From Bin5 sp965221145 (GTDB lineage Bacteria > Chloroflexota > Anaerolineae > Caldilineales > Caldilineaceae): a DNA stretch of 64,000 nucleotides. The notes under the pieces are model-generated. The model was not told the origin of the DNA, did no database searches, and saw only the letters and a list, made by a program, of their open reading frames with translations. How positions within the stretch are numbered: the stretch's first letter is position 1; every line of letters starts with the position of its first letter. Positions 8,702 to 18,506 of the stretch are shown here, in pieces. Both the position numbers and the translations under genes were made by a program. The stretch spans positions 5,084,001-5,148,000 of the forward strand of contig OZ244877.1 of the NCBI GenBank assembly GCA_965221145.1. Direction: 5' to 3'.

Positions 8702-10054
8702 CTATATGACCGCTTGCACGTACTCTGTATCTTCCGGCGCTGGGTCCTGTTCGGCTTCGGCTTCGCCGTCAGATTCAGCTTGCGCCTGCACGCCCTCGTC
8801 AGCGCTCTCCGCGGTCACCGCATCATCTCCCGCACCGTTCTCTTCCAGGGGAACCGGTTCCCAATCAAACTCAACCGACTCCTCTTCGGGCGCGGCCTGT
8901 TTGAGGCTGAGGCCCATCCGGCGTTTATCGGTATCGATCCGAATGATACGCAGTCCAAGCTCCTGGCCTTCGGTCACAACTTCACTCGGATGGTTGATGC
9001 GCTTTTCGGTCAGTTCGCTAATGTGGATCAGCCCTTCGATGGTGTCAGCTTCCAGACGGGCAAAGGCGCCGAAATGGACGAGCTTTGTCACGACACCGCG
9101 CACGATCTGCCCCACTTCATAGCGATCAGGCACCGTCTCCCACGGCTCCGGCAGCAGCCGACGCAGGCTCAGGCCAATGCGTTTGCGCTCCCGGTCCACG
9201 TTCAGCACCATCACTTTGATCTTCTGACCGATGGAGACCACTTCATTCGGGTGGCTGATGCGGCCCCAACTCAGTTCGCTCAGATGGATCAGGCCGTCCG
9301 CGCCACCCAGATTGACGAATGCGCCAAAATCGGCCAGACTGCTGACGACGCCGTCGCACACACTGCTCTCCTCCAGAGATTCGAGCAGCTTTTCTTTCTG
9401 CTCCCGTCGCCATTCACGAATCGCGACCCGCTCTGAAAGGATTAGCCGATTCCGGCGGCGGTCCAGGTCGATCACCTTCATGCGCAGTTCGGTATCCATC
9501 AACTGCATCCAGCGATTGTCAGGTTCGCCTTCCGTGATCTGCATTGCCTGGCTCTCACTGCTCAGCTGGCTGGCAGGCACGAAGCCGCGCACTTGCCCGA
9601 TCTTGACAATCACCCCACCCCGGTTGAAGCCGCTGACGGAGCCGGTGAAGATGTCCTGTGACTCCAGCAACTCTTCGGCGTGCTTCCAATCGCCCTCGGC
9701 TCTGGCCCTGGAAATGCTGAGCAGAAGGTTGCCATCACGGTCTTCGCGCATCACATAGACCGGCACTTCGTCGCCTATAGTCATCTCCCTGAACTCGTCT
9801 TCCAGACGGTCAACCTCCCGGCCTGTGACGATCCCTTCGGATTTGTATCCGATGTCCACCAGCAACTCACCGGCGCGTTTATCCACAACGACGCCATAAC
9901 GGATGTCACCCGTCTGCGGCTGGTTTACATACGAATCGTCAAATTCCTCCAGGAGCAGCGCCATCGGATGGTCGTCCATACTCGGCCTGGCATCCCCGTC
10001 TGACAAGAAATCTACGATCGGTTCCATTATTGCGACTGCTTGCTGATTTGACAT
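8702..10054 (-). CDS. S1 RNA-binding domain protein (ribosomal protein S1-like)
   Basis: 450 aa from the ATG at 10054, chosen because GGAGGAAG lies just upstream; an in-frame TTG 31 codons earlier is less likely. Four S1 motifs are visible: GVVVDKRAGELLVDIGYKSEG, GSVSGFNRGGVIVKIGQVRG, DGVVSSLADFGAFVNLGG, RGVVTKLVHFGAFARLE; repeats 3 and 4 are the most canonical. The C-terminus is a strongly acidic Glu/Ala tail. Such four-repeat proteins act as ribosomal S1 in Chloroflexota, Actinobacteria and Firmicutes, binding mRNA at the small subunit. Single gene with its own terminator. Confidence 0.88.
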   Translation of the reverse strand: MSNQQAVAIMEPIVDFLSDGDARPSMDDHPMALLLEEFDDSYVNQPQTGDIRYGVVVDKRAGELLVDIGYKSEGIVTGREVDRLEDEFREMTIGDEVPVYVMREDRDGNLLLSISRARAEGDWKHAEELLESQDIFTGSVSGFNRGGVIVKIGQVRGFVPASQLSSESQAMQITEGEPDNRWMQLMDTELRMKVIDLDRRRNRLILSERVAIREWRREQKEKLLESLEESSVCDGVVSSLADFGAFVNLGGADGLIHLSELSWGRISHPNEVVSIGQKIKVMVLNVDRERKRIGLSLRRLLPEPWETVPDRYEVGQIVRGVVTKLVHFGAFARLEADTIEGLIHISELTEKRINHPSEVVTEGQELGLRIIRIDTDKRRMGLSLKQAAPEEESVEFDWEPVPLEENGAGDDAVTAESADEGVQAQAESDGEAEAEQDPAPEDTEYVQAVI

Positions 10055-10306
10055 GACTGTCTTGCTTCCTCCAATACAGTAGAGATATTCACGACACGGT
10101 ACAATGATAATGGTCGCATTGCGTAAACGAACACAACGACAATTCAAAATTTCTTACGCGCCAACCTGCCCGCTTCTGGCGCGCCAGATCCGCACTCGTA
10201 TCAATGCAAGCACGGGCCTGCACTATCTGAACGGTATACGGGGGAGCGAAGACCGACTTTGTCTTCTGTGTGGAAAGGTACTACGATTCGCCAGCGAGAA
10301 TACACT

Positions 10307-10687
10307 TCAAGCGCGCAACGCGATCGCTTCGATCTCGATTAGCGCGCCGAGTGGCAATGCGGCAACTTGCACCGTGCTCCGTGCAGGAGGATCGTCCTGG
10401 AATGCTTCCGCGTAAATTTCGTTTACAGTGGAAAATTCCGCTATATCCGTCAGAAATATCGTCGTCTTTACGATATGGCCCATACTGGAACCAGCTGCGC
10501 CAAGCACAGCGGCGAGATTTTCCAGGACTTGATGGGTCTGTTCGACAATACCGGGCCGAAGTTGGCCGGTTAGGGGATGGATCCCGATCTGACCAGAGGT
10601 GAAGATCAGGCGATCTGTTGCGACGGCCTGTGAATAGGGGCCGACTGCTGCAGGCGCTTTCTCTGTAAGGATGATTGTTTGAGTCAT
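10307..10687 (-). CDS. RidA family protein (reactive imine deaminase)
   Basis: 126 aa, full length for YjgF/YER057c/UK114. The motifs APAAVGPYSQAV near the N-terminus, FTSGQIGI and PPARSTVQVAALP (Arg about 105, which binds the imine carboxylate) and the final IEIEAIA are intact. RidA hydrolyses 2-aminoacrylate and related enamines released by PLP enzymes such as threonine dehydratase and cystathionine lyases. The next upstream gene on this strand is a Cys/Met-metabolism PLP enzyme, which would supply such by-products, although a 260-bp gap separates them. Confidence 0.93.
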   Translation of the reverse strand: MTQTIILTEKAPAAVGPYSQAVATDRLIFTSGQIGIHPLTGQLRPGIVEQTHQVLENLAAVLGAAGSSMGHIVKTTIFLTDIAEFSTVNEIYAEAFQDDPPARSTVQVAALPLGALIEIEAIALRA

Positions 10688-10951
10688 GAAGAACTATCAA
10701 CTAAACTGCGTTTCATCTGATTCGGTGATGAACTGCATTGAACAGCCAGATTCGGACGGGGGAAGCAGTCAATCATACGCACCAAGAAATCTGAAGAATC
10801 ACAGTCGAATATCCACACGATTGCATATTCTTTCACATTGTATTCGACCCTACAGCGTTTGTCAAAATCCGAATTGCGTGTTGTCTCAGTTCTGATCCGT
10901 TCAGTCCGGTGATAGGCTGTGAATCTGTATCCGCCCGCGCTCGCAGGGCTG

Positions 10952-12190
10952 TCAACTCTCTAACGCCGCGCAGATATCGGCAACGATGTCCTGCGGCTCC
11001 TCCACGCCGACGGCCAGGCGCACCAACCCATCCGATATGCCGACCGCAGCCCGCTGGGCCGGCGACAAGGCCCGATGGGAGGAGTGGCTCGGATACAGAA
11101 CCAGTGTATAGAGATCGCCGACCGTTGTGGCCGGTTGCACCATCTGTAACGCCTCCAGAAAGCGAAAGACATCTTCGCGGCCAGCACCCTTCAACTCAAT
11201 GGCGATGACTGCGCCATGACCGCGCCGGCCAAACAGCTGACTGGCCAGTTCATATTGCGGATGGTCAGGCAGACCCGGGTAGCGCACGCGCGCAAGGGCC
11301 GGATGACGGCTCAGTTGCTCGGCGACAACACAGGCGTTGCGGCATTGACGCTCCACCCGCAGCGGCATCGTCTTAATTCCCCGATGCAGCAACCAGGCTT
11401 CGTGGGGGCCGAGGTTGGCGCCGGTCTTTTTCAGATATTCCCAAAAGGCGGGACGCAACTCGTTGCGCGCCACAACCACGCCCCCCAGCACATCGCCATG
11501 GCCGCCAATATATTTGGTGGCGCTATGGATCACGACATCAACGCCGTGCGCAAGGGGGCGAAAGAGCATGGGGGTGGCGAATGTATTGTCAACCAGCAGG
11601 AGTGTGTTGTGGGCGCGGCACAACGCCGCAAGCCGCGGAATGTCCACAACTTTGACAAGCGGATTGGAGATCGTCTCCACGACCAGAGCGACCGGCGTCT
11701 CCTCGGCCAGCATTCGCTCGACCGCGTCCAGATCAGTGGCATCGACAAAGACGCCTTTTACGCCGTATTGGGGCCAGAGGCTGTCCACCAGGGAGTAGGT
11801 CGCGCCGTAGCAATCCTGCGCCGCGGCCACCGTTGCGCCCGCCTCGATTCCGCAGGCCGCCATGGCCAGGTGGATCGCAGCCATGCCGCTGCCGGTCGCC
11901 AGCGCGAAATGATTGTCGGCCCGCTCCGGCATATCATGGCATTCCAGGTCCACCATCGCTCTCTCGAAGGCGGCCACCGTGGGGTTGCCGTAGCGCCCAT
12001 ACACATATAAATTCGGATCGCCGCCCAACGCGCTGTCCAGGTGAGCAGTATCCTCATAGACATAACCGATGCTGGGCGCGATGCCGCCGACGACCGGCGC
12101 CGACGCGACGCGCTTGTCACGCGGGGCATAACGACGGACTTCGCCCCCGTGGACGGCCTTGCTATCAATTGATTGGGGAGAAAATGGCAT
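10952..12190 (-). CDS. Cys/Met metabolism PLP-dependent enzyme (cystathionine gamma-synthase/lyase type)
   Basis: 412 aa, the family's normal length. Seen: GRYGNPTVAAFERAM, TGSGMAAIHLA (cofactor phosphate site), VDNTFATP, and the PLP lysine in SATKYIGGHGDVLGG (about residue 215). The C-terminal RLAVGVEEPQDIVADI is canonical. The group includes cystathionine gamma-synthase, gamma-lyase, methionine gamma-lyase and O-acyl-homoserine sulfhydrylase; sequence alone does not separate them. It acts in the cytoplasm in the homocysteine/methionine/cysteine network. It starts 32 bp upstream-side of mreB's end, so partial read-through from mreB is conceivable. Confidence 0.9.
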   Translation of the reverse strand: MPFSPQSIDSKAVHGGEVRRYAPRDKRVASAPVVGGIAPSIGYVYEDTAHLDSALGGDPNLYVYGRYGNPTVAAFERAMVDLECHDMPERADNHFALATGSGMAAIHLAMAACGIEAGATVAAAQDCYGATYSLVDSLWPQYGVKGVFVDATDLDAVERMLAEETPVALVVETISNPLVKVVDIPRLAALCRAHNTLLLVDNTFATPMLFRPLAHGVDVVIHSATKYIGGHGDVLGGVVVARNELRPAFWEYLKKTGANLGPHEAWLLHRGIKTMPLRVERQCRNACVVAEQLSRHPALARVRYPGLPDHPQYELASQLFGRRGHGAVIAIELKGAGREDVFRFLEALQMVQPATTVGDLYTLVLYPSHSSHRALSPAQRAAVGISDGLVRLAVGVEEPQDIVADICAALES

Positions 12191-12222
12191 AGTGCTGAAC
12201 GCGCTAAAGAATCGCAGCCGGG

Positions 12223-13233
12223 CTATGAGTAGATCATCGGCAGGCTGCGCCGCATAATTTCGTAGTTTTCCAGCGCCCGGCCCGCGCCCAATGCCACACA
12301 GGCCATCGGATTCTCGGCGACATAGGCCGGCACACCGGTTTCCTGCGTAAAGAGTGAAGCGATCAGACGAAGCTGCGCGCCGCCGCCGGTGATCACCATG
12401 CCGCGGTCAATGATGTCGGCGGCAAGCTCCGGCGGAGCCTTTTCCAGGGTCGCCCGCACAGTGCGCACGATCGACTGCAACGGCTCTATCATCGCCTCGA
12501 TAACCTCGCTATTTGTGATTTCAATCGTCTTCGGCAGACCGTTAATCTGATCTCGCCCCCGCACCTCGATGCCGCGGTCTTCCTCGGTGGGCTGGGCCGA
12601 CCCGATCGCGATCTTGATCTCCTCAGCGGTCTGATCACCGACCAAAAGATTGTACTTCTTGCGGATGTAGCTGACGATCGACTCATCCAGACGGTTGCCG
12701 CCCACGCGCACGCTGCTCCAGACCACAATGTCGTACATGGAAACGATTGCGGCTTCGGTTGTGCCGCCGCCCATGTCCACAACCATATTCCCTGTTGGCG
12801 TGCCAATCGGAAGCCCCGCCCCGTAGGCGGCCGCCAGCGGTTCGGGGATCAGATAGGCTGCGCCGGCGCCGGCCTGCATGGCCGCGTCGTGGACGGCGCG
12901 CTCCTCGACGGACGTGACGCCGCGCGGCGTGCTGATCATCACCTTCGGCTTGAACAGGGGAAATCGACCGACAATGTCCTGAATGAATTTGCGCAGCATC
13001 GCTTCTGTCACGACGAAATCGGCGATGACGCCGTCGCGCATAGGACGGACGACTTCGATGCTTTCCGGAGTTCGGCCCAGCGTGTCATAGGCTTCATGCC
13101 CGATTAACACCATTTTGTTGGCCTGCCGCCGAATGGCGACGACAGACGGTTCATGCAGGACGATCCCCCGGCCTTTCACATGCACGAGCACGTTGACAGT
13201 ACCGAGGTCGATTCCGATCTGCTTTTCAAACAT
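12223..13233 (-). CDS. mreB: Rod shape-determining protein MreB
   Basis: 336 aa. Actin-fold nucleotide motifs are in order: phosphate 1 GIDLGTVNVL (residues 7-16), phosphate 2 VVDMGGGTTEA, adenosine motif VITGGGAQL, and TPRGVTSVEERAV characteristic of MreB. MreB forms membrane-associated antiparallel filaments that guide lateral wall synthesis. No mreC/mreD follows; the next gene is a PLP enzyme, so this may be a stand-alone MreB/Mbl paralogue. Confidence 0.93.
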   Translation of the reverse strand: MFEKQIGIDLGTVNVLVHVKGRGIVLHEPSVVAIRRQANKMVLIGHEAYDTLGRTPESIEVVRPMRDGVIADFVVTEAMLRKFIQDIVGRFPLFKPKVMISTPRGVTSVEERAVHDAAMQAGAGAAYLIPEPLAAAYGAGLPIGTPTGNMVVDMGGGTTEAAIVSMYDIVVWSSVRVGGNRLDESIVSYIRKKYNLLVGDQTAEEIKIAIGSAQPTEEDRGIEVRGRDQINGLPKTIEITNSEVIEAMIEPLQSIVRTVRATLEKAPPELAADIIDRGMVITGGGAQLRLIASLFTQETGVPAYVAENPMACVALGAGRALENYEIMRRSLPMIYS

Positions 13234-13418
13234 AGACGCTATTCGTATCTGCTCTTACGTAAAATGTTAGGGGGCTGATGCTATCGGGTCGGATGCACCC
13301 TGCGCACAACTGCGAGGGATCGCTTCCTGCACATCATCCATGCGCCATTATAACTTCATTCTATCCGGTAGGACAAATCATTATCCGATACTCGGCGTAT
13401 CCCAGATTATTGCGGCAA

Positions 13419-13530
13419 CCGTTGTCTGAATCAGAATTTTCGGGATCTGTGGATGGATGGACAGGATTGCAGGCGATTTCGATGCAGTGGCCCTTTTCTC
13501 GTCGGCTGAAAGAGATCTGCGCAATGGTCC
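13419..13530 (+). repeat. Dispersed ~110-bp repeat family C, copy 1
   Basis: Shares TTGTCTGAATCAGAATTTTC, GCAGTGG-CCTTTTCTCG and CGGCTGAAAG blocks, with matching order and spacing, with the inverted copies at 45745-45845 and 47235-47350 and a fragment at 38412-38450. It lies in the 299-bp gap upstream of mreB, which has no gene. Confidence 0.65.
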
Positions 13531-13532
13531 AA

Positions 13533-13760
13533 CTACCGCCTTCGCTGCACATGGCCGACCGCGCCGAACAGGCCGAGAATCAGTCCGGCGAGAGAGGCGC
13601 TGTAGGAGACGAAGCTAAGCAGAAAACCGGCTTCGATAACCCGTATCACCATCGCAAACGCCAGCAGAAAGCCGCACAGGAGCAAAAGAAATCCATAGAT
13701 CATCAGGTACACAGGGGAGGTGCGCATACACTCATTCTTGGTAAGATGGCGGCGGAGCAT
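13533..13760 (-). CDS. Small membrane protein, unknown function
   Basis: 75 aa starting 21 nt after the OppF-type gene stop with GAGGACACGGTGA before the ATG (GAGG at -8 spacing); an internal ATG at 13727 is an alternative. Two hydrophobic helices are clear (about residues 18-40 and 44-66), followed by a basic end HVQRRR, giving an N-in/C-in hairpin. No family is recognised. Its place at the end of the peptide importer operon suggests co-transcription, not necessarily shared function. Confidence 0.55.
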   Translation of the reverse strand: MLRRHLTKNECMRTSPVYLMIYGFLLLLCGFLLAFAMVIRVIEAGFLLSFVSYSASLAGLILGLFGAVGHVQRRR

Positions 13761-13781
13761 TCACCGTGTCCTCGTCGCCGC

Positions 13782-14834
13782 TCACGATCCGACCGGCGCG
13801 TCTTGATACAGCCAACATCTGGCGCGATGCTGCGGATGCGGCTCGAAATCCGACGGAGTTTCCACCTCGCACAAATTCTGCATGAAATGGGTGCAGCGCG
13901 GGTGAAAGCGGCAACCGGAGGGCGGCTTAACCAGGCTGGGCGGCTCGCCGGGCGGCACATCGCGAAAGACGTGCGCATTCTCCGGATCCGGGTCGGCTAT
14001 GGCCGCCAGCAGCGCGCGTGTATAGGGATGCAGAGGATCGCGCAGCAGATCATCCATCCGCGCCTGTTCGACGATCTCGCCGGCGTACATCACAAAGATG
14101 CGTTCGGAGAAATAACGCACCGTCGACAGGTCATGGGTGATGTAGACAACCGCCAGATTGTGGGAGCGCTGCAAACCCTGCAACAGGCGTAAAATCTCTA
14201 CCCTCACCGACATGTCCAGCATGGAGACCGGCTCGTCCGCCACGATCATACGCGGCTCCAACAGCATGGCGCGGGCGATCACGACCCGCTGCTGCTGCCC
14301 TCCGCTGAGCATGTGCGGAAATCTCGGCAAAATGTCATAAACCGGCGTCAGCCTGACCTCCTCCATCACCTCGCGAATTCGCTTCTGCCGGGCAGCGTCG
14401 TTCAGGGTGCCGTGTATTTTCAGCGGCTCTGCAAGAATGCGCCGAATGTCCATGAACGGCGGCAACGCGCCGAACGGGTCCTGCTGCACATAGCCCACCT
14501 GGGAACGGTACCACTGCATCTCTTTGGCGTTCAATGAACTGAGATCGCGCCCCTCGAAGATCACAGAGCCGCCGGTTGGCCTGTGCAGGCCTAGAATTGT
14601 CTTCATCAGCGTGGATTTGCCGCAGCCGCTCTCGCCGACGATGGCGATCGCTTCCCCCGCGTGCAGGTCGAAGCTGACGTCATCCACAGCCCGCACGGTG
14701 CCGGCGCGGCCAAACCCCCAGCGCTTCAGTTCGAACCACATGCGCAGATTGCGGAGGGACAGAAGCGGCTCGGACGAGTCCGCGAGTCCGTTGACGGTTT
14801 CGGGGGCAGGAGCGGTCAGTGTGGAGAATGTCAT
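13782..14834 (-). CDS. Peptide ABC transporter ATP-binding protein (OppF/DppF type)
   Basis: 350 aa from ATG 14834; the frame stays open upstream through repeat family A, but that extension looks like repeat-derived sequence. Walker A GESGCGKST, signature LSGGQQQR, Walker B MIVADEPVSMLD and the switch in YITHDLSTV are intact. The C-terminal oligopeptide/dipeptide extension has the Cys-containing GCRFHPRCTHFMQNLCEVE, which in this family can carry an iron-sulfur cluster. It pairs with the ATPase at 14995-15975 in the importer operon. Confidence 0.92.
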   Translation of the reverse strand: MTFSTLTAPAPETVNGLADSSEPLLSLRNLRMWFELKRWGFGRAGTVRAVDDVSFDLHAGEAIAIVGESGCGKSTLMKTILGLHRPTGGSVIFEGRDLSSLNAKEMQWYRSQVGYVQQDPFGALPPFMDIRRILAEPLKIHGTLNDAARQKRIREVMEEVRLTPVYDILPRFPHMLSGGQQQRVVIARAMLLEPRMIVADEPVSMLDMSVRVEILRLLQGLQRSHNLAVVYITHDLSTVRYFSERIFVMYAGEIVEQARMDDLLRDPLHPYTRALLAAIADPDPENAHVFRDVPPGEPPSLVKPPSGCRFHPRCTHFMQNLCEVETPSDFEPHPQHRARCWLYQDAPVGS

Positions 14835-14849
14835 CGCCGCTGCGCCCCT

Positions 14850-14909
14850 TTCGGTCCGGCCTGAGCTGACCGCATCTGCTGCGCACTTGGCGAGGGCCGG
14901 AACCTGGGA
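14850..14909 (-). repeat. Dispersed 60-bp repeat, family A, copy 2
   Basis: Sits between the two ATPase genes, just upstream of the OppF-type start. Same orientation and length as 519-578, with about eight differences. Confidence 0.8.
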
Positions 14910-14994
14910 AGTATGCAACGCTGCCTCTGCGCGCGTGCCGAAACGTCCGGCGTCCGTGGTAGGCATTCGGTCGGGTTCTGCGCAATCATCTGGA

Positions 14995-15975
14995 TCACCC
15001 AGTGTCTCCGTTTTGGTGGAGCCAACATTTCACATGCTGCCGGGCGCTGGTCTGGAGCAGGTCCGGGTCGGTGTCGCAGCGTGCAAAGCGGTGGCTGCAA
15101 CGGGGGGCAAAGCGGCAGCCGGGGGGCAGGTCCATCAGGCTGGGCGGCTGGCCGCTGATGAATTTCGGTTCCTCCACCTGACGCAGTTTGGGCGTGCTGG
15201 CCATCAGTTTCTGCGAATAGGGATGCAACGGCTCGACAAAGAAATGTTCAGCGTCGTTCAATTCGACCAGTTGGCCGGCGTACATCACTGCGGCCCGGTC
15301 GGCCAGTTCGCTCGAGGTGCCGATGTCGTGCGTGATCAGGATAAAGCTGGTGGATGTCTCCTGTTTGACCCGTTTCAGCACGTTCATAATATTGGCTTGC
15401 GTCAGCACGTCCAGCGCAGAGGTTGGCTCGTCGAGAATGATCAGTTCCGGGTTCGTCACCATCGCCATGGCAATGGCGACCCGCTGGCGCATGCCGCCGC
15501 TGAGTTCGAAGGCGTAGCGGTTGAGAAAATCGGCGGGGACGCCGACATGCTGGAAGGCCGCGGCGGCCCGTTCGAAGGCTTCGGCGCGCCGCATTGCCGT
15601 ATGGGAGAGCAGCGGTTCAGCGACTTGTTCACCCACTTTCAGCACCGGGTTGAGCGAATTCATGGCGGCCTGGGGCACCAGGGAGATTTTCACCCAGCGC
15701 ACCTGTTGGCGGTACTCTTCGTCGCTCAACTGCATGACATCCTGCCCGTTCAACTTGACGCTGCCGGAATAGGTGTGGACGTTGCGCGGCAACAGGCGCA
15801 GAATCGCCTTGGTCAGGGAAGTCTTCCCGCAGCCCGACTCGCCCAGGATCACCATCGCTTCGTTGTGGCGCAGCGTCAGGCTGACGCTGTCGACCGCGTG
15901 CAGAACGCCCTGGCCTGTACGAAAATAGAGACGCAGGTCCTCAATCTGCAAGAGCGTCTGCTCGCTTTGCGCCAT
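14995..15975 (-). CDS. Peptide ABC transporter ATP-binding protein (OppD/DppD type)
   Basis: 326 aa from the ATG that shares one base with the stop of the upstream permease (TAATG); a longer open frame to 16140 overlaps the permease and is rejected. Walker A GESGCGKTS, signature LSGGMRQRV, Walker B LIILDEPTSALD and LITHDIGT are present. The C-terminal domain carries PPGCRFAPRCSHRFARCD, the family Cys cluster. Together with the next ATPase it forms the heterodimeric motor of a peptide/nickel-type importer. Confidence 0.93.
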   Translation of the reverse strand: MAQSEQTLLQIEDLRLYFRTGQGVLHAVDSVSLTLRHNEAMVILGESGCGKTSLTKAILRLLPRNVHTYSGSVKLNGQDVMQLSDEEYRQQVRWVKISLVPQAAMNSLNPVLKVGEQVAEPLLSHTAMRRAEAFERAAAAFQHVGVPADFLNRYAFELSGGMRQRVAIAMAMVTNPELIILDEPTSALDVLTQANIMNVLKRVKQETSTSFILITHDIGTSSELADRAAVMYAGQLVELNDAEHFFVEPLHPYSQKLMASTPKLRQVEEPKFISGQPPSLMDLPPGCRFAPRCSHRFARCDTDPDLLQTSARQHVKCWLHQNGDTG

Positions 15976-17333
15976 TACAGTTCCCTCAATCTGGGGTTGA
16001 AAATTCTGTCCAGCGCGAAGCCCACCATGGCAAAGCCGAGGCCGGAGAGGAGCAAGAGCGCGGCCGGCTCCAGCACCCAATAGTAGTGCCCCTGATAGAG
16101 CGCGCCGTTGACGCGCGCATCGCTCAGCACTTTGCCCCACGTGGGCAGCACCGGATCGCCCAGATTCAGCACGGCCAGCGTCGCTTCCAGAAAGACGAAG
16201 GAGGGGATCAACACCACAAACTGCGGCACCAGAATTGGGATGATGCGAGGGATGAGATACATGAAAATGATGCGGAAGTCGCCCGCGCCGTAAGCCTGCG
16301 CCGCTTCGATGTAGGGCGATTCCTTCACCTGCAAAAAGATGGCGCGATAGCTCTTGATGCCCGAACTGAAAATGCCCAGCACGATCACAACGCTAAGCAT
16401 CACCCAGATGCTGCGCGAGTAAAAGGTGCCGATCATAATCAGGATCGGCAGCACGGGCAAGATCAAGTTGACTTCGGTGATGCGCTGGATGACCGCATCG
16501 AGCAGACCGCCGAACCAGACGCCTATGGCCGCAACAATCAATGTGCTGATGACCGAACCGACCGCGGCCAATAGACCGAAGGCCAGCGCCACCGGCGTCC
16601 CCCACATCAGCGCCAACATCAGGTCCCGCCGCCGGTGATCGCTGCCGGCCAGCCCGTAGACCTTCCCGTAGACAACCAGCCTGGCGTCGACATCCGCTTC
16701 CTCTTCAAAGACCAGCCCTGCGGCCACCAGTTGATAGGTGCCCTTCAGCGGCTTCGGATCGTCGCCCGACGCTGGGTCCGCGAATAGCCCGATCTCCGGA
16801 TTTACCCCTTCCAGGCGGCGCTCCAGCTTTTCCTCCTGCGAGAAGCGCACCGTCTTCGGCCCATCGACCGTGACATCGGCGACCCGTATCTCGCGTCCGT
16901 CCGGCGTCAGCCAGGTGAGCGACACCAGAGGCCGCTTCTGATCGAACTCGGATGTGAGGAAAAGGGAGATCTCTTGCGGGAACGCATCAGCCGTATAGTC
17001 AAACGTGAAGGTGGTGATCACGTCCGTCATCTCTTCCGATACGACCTCCCGCGTCTTCTCCACCGCCTCCCCGTCCGCTTCCCCGCTGGGGCCTAAAATC
17101 AGCGTGTCCGGCAGATTGACGCCGGGGAAGAGGTTCACCCAACTCGGCAGGGCGTTGCGAGGCGTCTCCAGCCATACGCCCTCGCCCCCCCGCCACAGCC
17201 TGACGGCCTCGCTGTACGGGATGGCGACAACCGTATAGACCGAAAGAACCACCAGCGCGGCGATGATGCCCATACCGGCAATGGCGGAAGGGTAGTTCGA
17301 GAGAGCGGAAAGCGTACGCCGCGCCGCGGTCAT
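15975..17333 (-). CDS. Peptide ABC transporter permease (OppC/DppC type) with large extracytoplasmic insertion
   Basis: 452 aa, against about 300 for typical OppC. TM1 (about 18-38) is followed by roughly 200 soluble residues rich in Glu/Asp and beta-like sequence before the conserved membrane domain (about 240-445), which has the EAA-type region AAQAYGAGDFRIIFMYLIPR and five helices. The insertion, predicted outside the cell, has no recognised domain and may contact substrate or the oversized binding protein of the same operon. Its start overlaps the OppB-type stop by 4 bp. Confidence 0.88.
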   Translation of the reverse strand: MTAARRTLSALSNYPSAIAGMGIIAALVVLSVYTVVAIPYSEAVRLWRGGEGVWLETPRNALPSWVNLFPGVNLPDTLILGPSGEADGEAVEKTREVVSEEMTDVITTFTFDYTADAFPQEISLFLTSEFDQKRPLVSLTWLTPDGREIRVADVTVDGPKTVRFSQEEKLERRLEGVNPEIGLFADPASGDDPKPLKGTYQLVAAGLVFEEEADVDARLVVYGKVYGLAGSDHRRRDLMLALMWGTPVALAFGLLAAVGSVISTLIVAAIGVWFGGLLDAVIQRITEVNLILPVLPILIMIGTFYSRSIWVMLSVVIVLGIFSSGIKSYRAIFLQVKESPYIEAAQAYGAGDFRIIFMYLIPRIIPILVPQFVVLIPSFVFLEATLAVLNLGDPVLPTWGKVLSDARVNGALYQGHYYWVLEPAALLLLSGLGFAMVGFALDRIFNPRLREL

Positions 17334-18472
17334 GCCCGCCCCCCTTCATTGCCGCCCACTTTCACGCGCGGGTCGATCAGCGCGTAGACGATATCCAGGA
17401 AAAAGACCGTTATGCCCAGAAGATAAGCATAGATGACGGTGGCGCCGACGATTACCGATGTCTCAAAAATGTTCGATGCCAGGTAGAACAGCCGCCCGAG
17501 CCCCGGCCAGTTGAAGACGGTTTCAAGCACGATCGAGCCTGTCCACAGCGCGATGATCGACAGTGCCAGGCCGGTTACGATTGTGGGCAGCGTCGGCCGC
17601 AAAATGTAGCGCCGCTCGATCACTCGCGGCGACAGACCTTTGGCGCGTGCCATCTCCACATAGTCTTCGCTTGAATAGATGAGAAAAAAAGTGCGTGATG
17701 AATAGATGCTGAGAAAAATTGCGCTGACCACGATTGCGCTGACGGGCAGGATCAGATGTTTGAGAACGCTCAGCGAATAGTCGATGATCGAATCCGGCGG
17801 GGGCGCCGCCACCAGGCCGCCGAATGGCAACAGGCCAAACAGGGCGGAAAAGATCAGGATCAGGAACAGCCCGTAGAACCAACTGGGCGCGGCCGAAGTG
17901 GGCGCCAGCGCCAGGACGACGCGATCGAGCAGGCTCCCGTAGTTGCGGGAAAGCGCCAGCGCAATGAAGAGCGACAGAAAGAAGAGCACAAACTGCGCGG
18001 TGGCGAAGAGCAGCAGGGTGGCGGGCAGACGCTCCAGAATAATCAGGCGCACCTGCCGCGAGCCGCTGTCGCTGGACATATTGTCGGCCCACCCCAGGTT
18101 TAGGGTCAACGCGCCGGAGAGAAAGCGGAAGCTGCGAATTGCGAATGGCTGGTCAAGCCCCATCCTCTTTTCCTGCAGTGCAACCAGTGCTTCGAAGTGG
18201 GCCTGCCGCTCCTCAGTCGTCAAGTCCTTCAACGTCGGGTCCAGCCCGGTCGTCAGCGCCACCTGCTCACGGATGTAGCCTCTGCGTATCTCGTCCACAT
18301 GTCCGCCCATATTGGCGATGATAATCGTCAGATAGACCCCGATCACAACCGTAACAAAGAGCGCGAGCAAGCGCAGAGACGAGTACTGCACGACCCGTGT
18401 GAACGCGCTCTGTGTCTTCGCATTTTCGACGCTCTCCGCGCCGGGTTGAAGGGGAAGGGTTGCTTCCGTCAT
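17330..18472 (-). CDS. Peptide ABC transporter permease (OppB/DppB type)
   Basis: 380 aa. TM1 (about 31-53) is followed by an extended outer loop of about 80 residues, then the conserved core with GALTLNLGWA, six-helix BPD domain and the EAA loop YVEMARAKGLSPRVIERRYILRP (cut by the reader at family motif MARAKGL). C-terminal FLDIVYALIDPRVK is canonical. Partner of the OppC-type permease, whose ATG overlaps this stop. The gene starts 94 bp after the binding-protein gene. Confidence 0.92.
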   Translation of the reverse strand: MTEATLPLQPGAESVENAKTQSAFTRVVQYSSLRLLALFVTVVIGVYLTIIIANMGGHVDEIRRGYIREQVALTTGLDPTLKDLTTEERQAHFEALVALQEKRMGLDQPFAIRSFRFLSGALTLNLGWADNMSSDSGSRQVRLIILERLPATLLLFATAQFVLFFLSLFIALALSRNYGSLLDRVVLALAPTSAAPSWFYGLFLILIFSALFGLLPFGGLVAAPPPDSIIDYSLSVLKHLILPVSAIVVSAIFLSIYSSRTFFLIYSSEDYVEMARAKGLSPRVIERRYILRPTLPTIVTGLALSIIALWTGSIVLETVFNWPGLGRLFYLASNIFETSVIVGATVIYAYLLGITVFFLDIVYALIDPRVKVGGNEGGRA

Positions 18473-18506
18473 TACCCGTCCTCGCTATTGCAACAGAGAG
18501 TGAAGA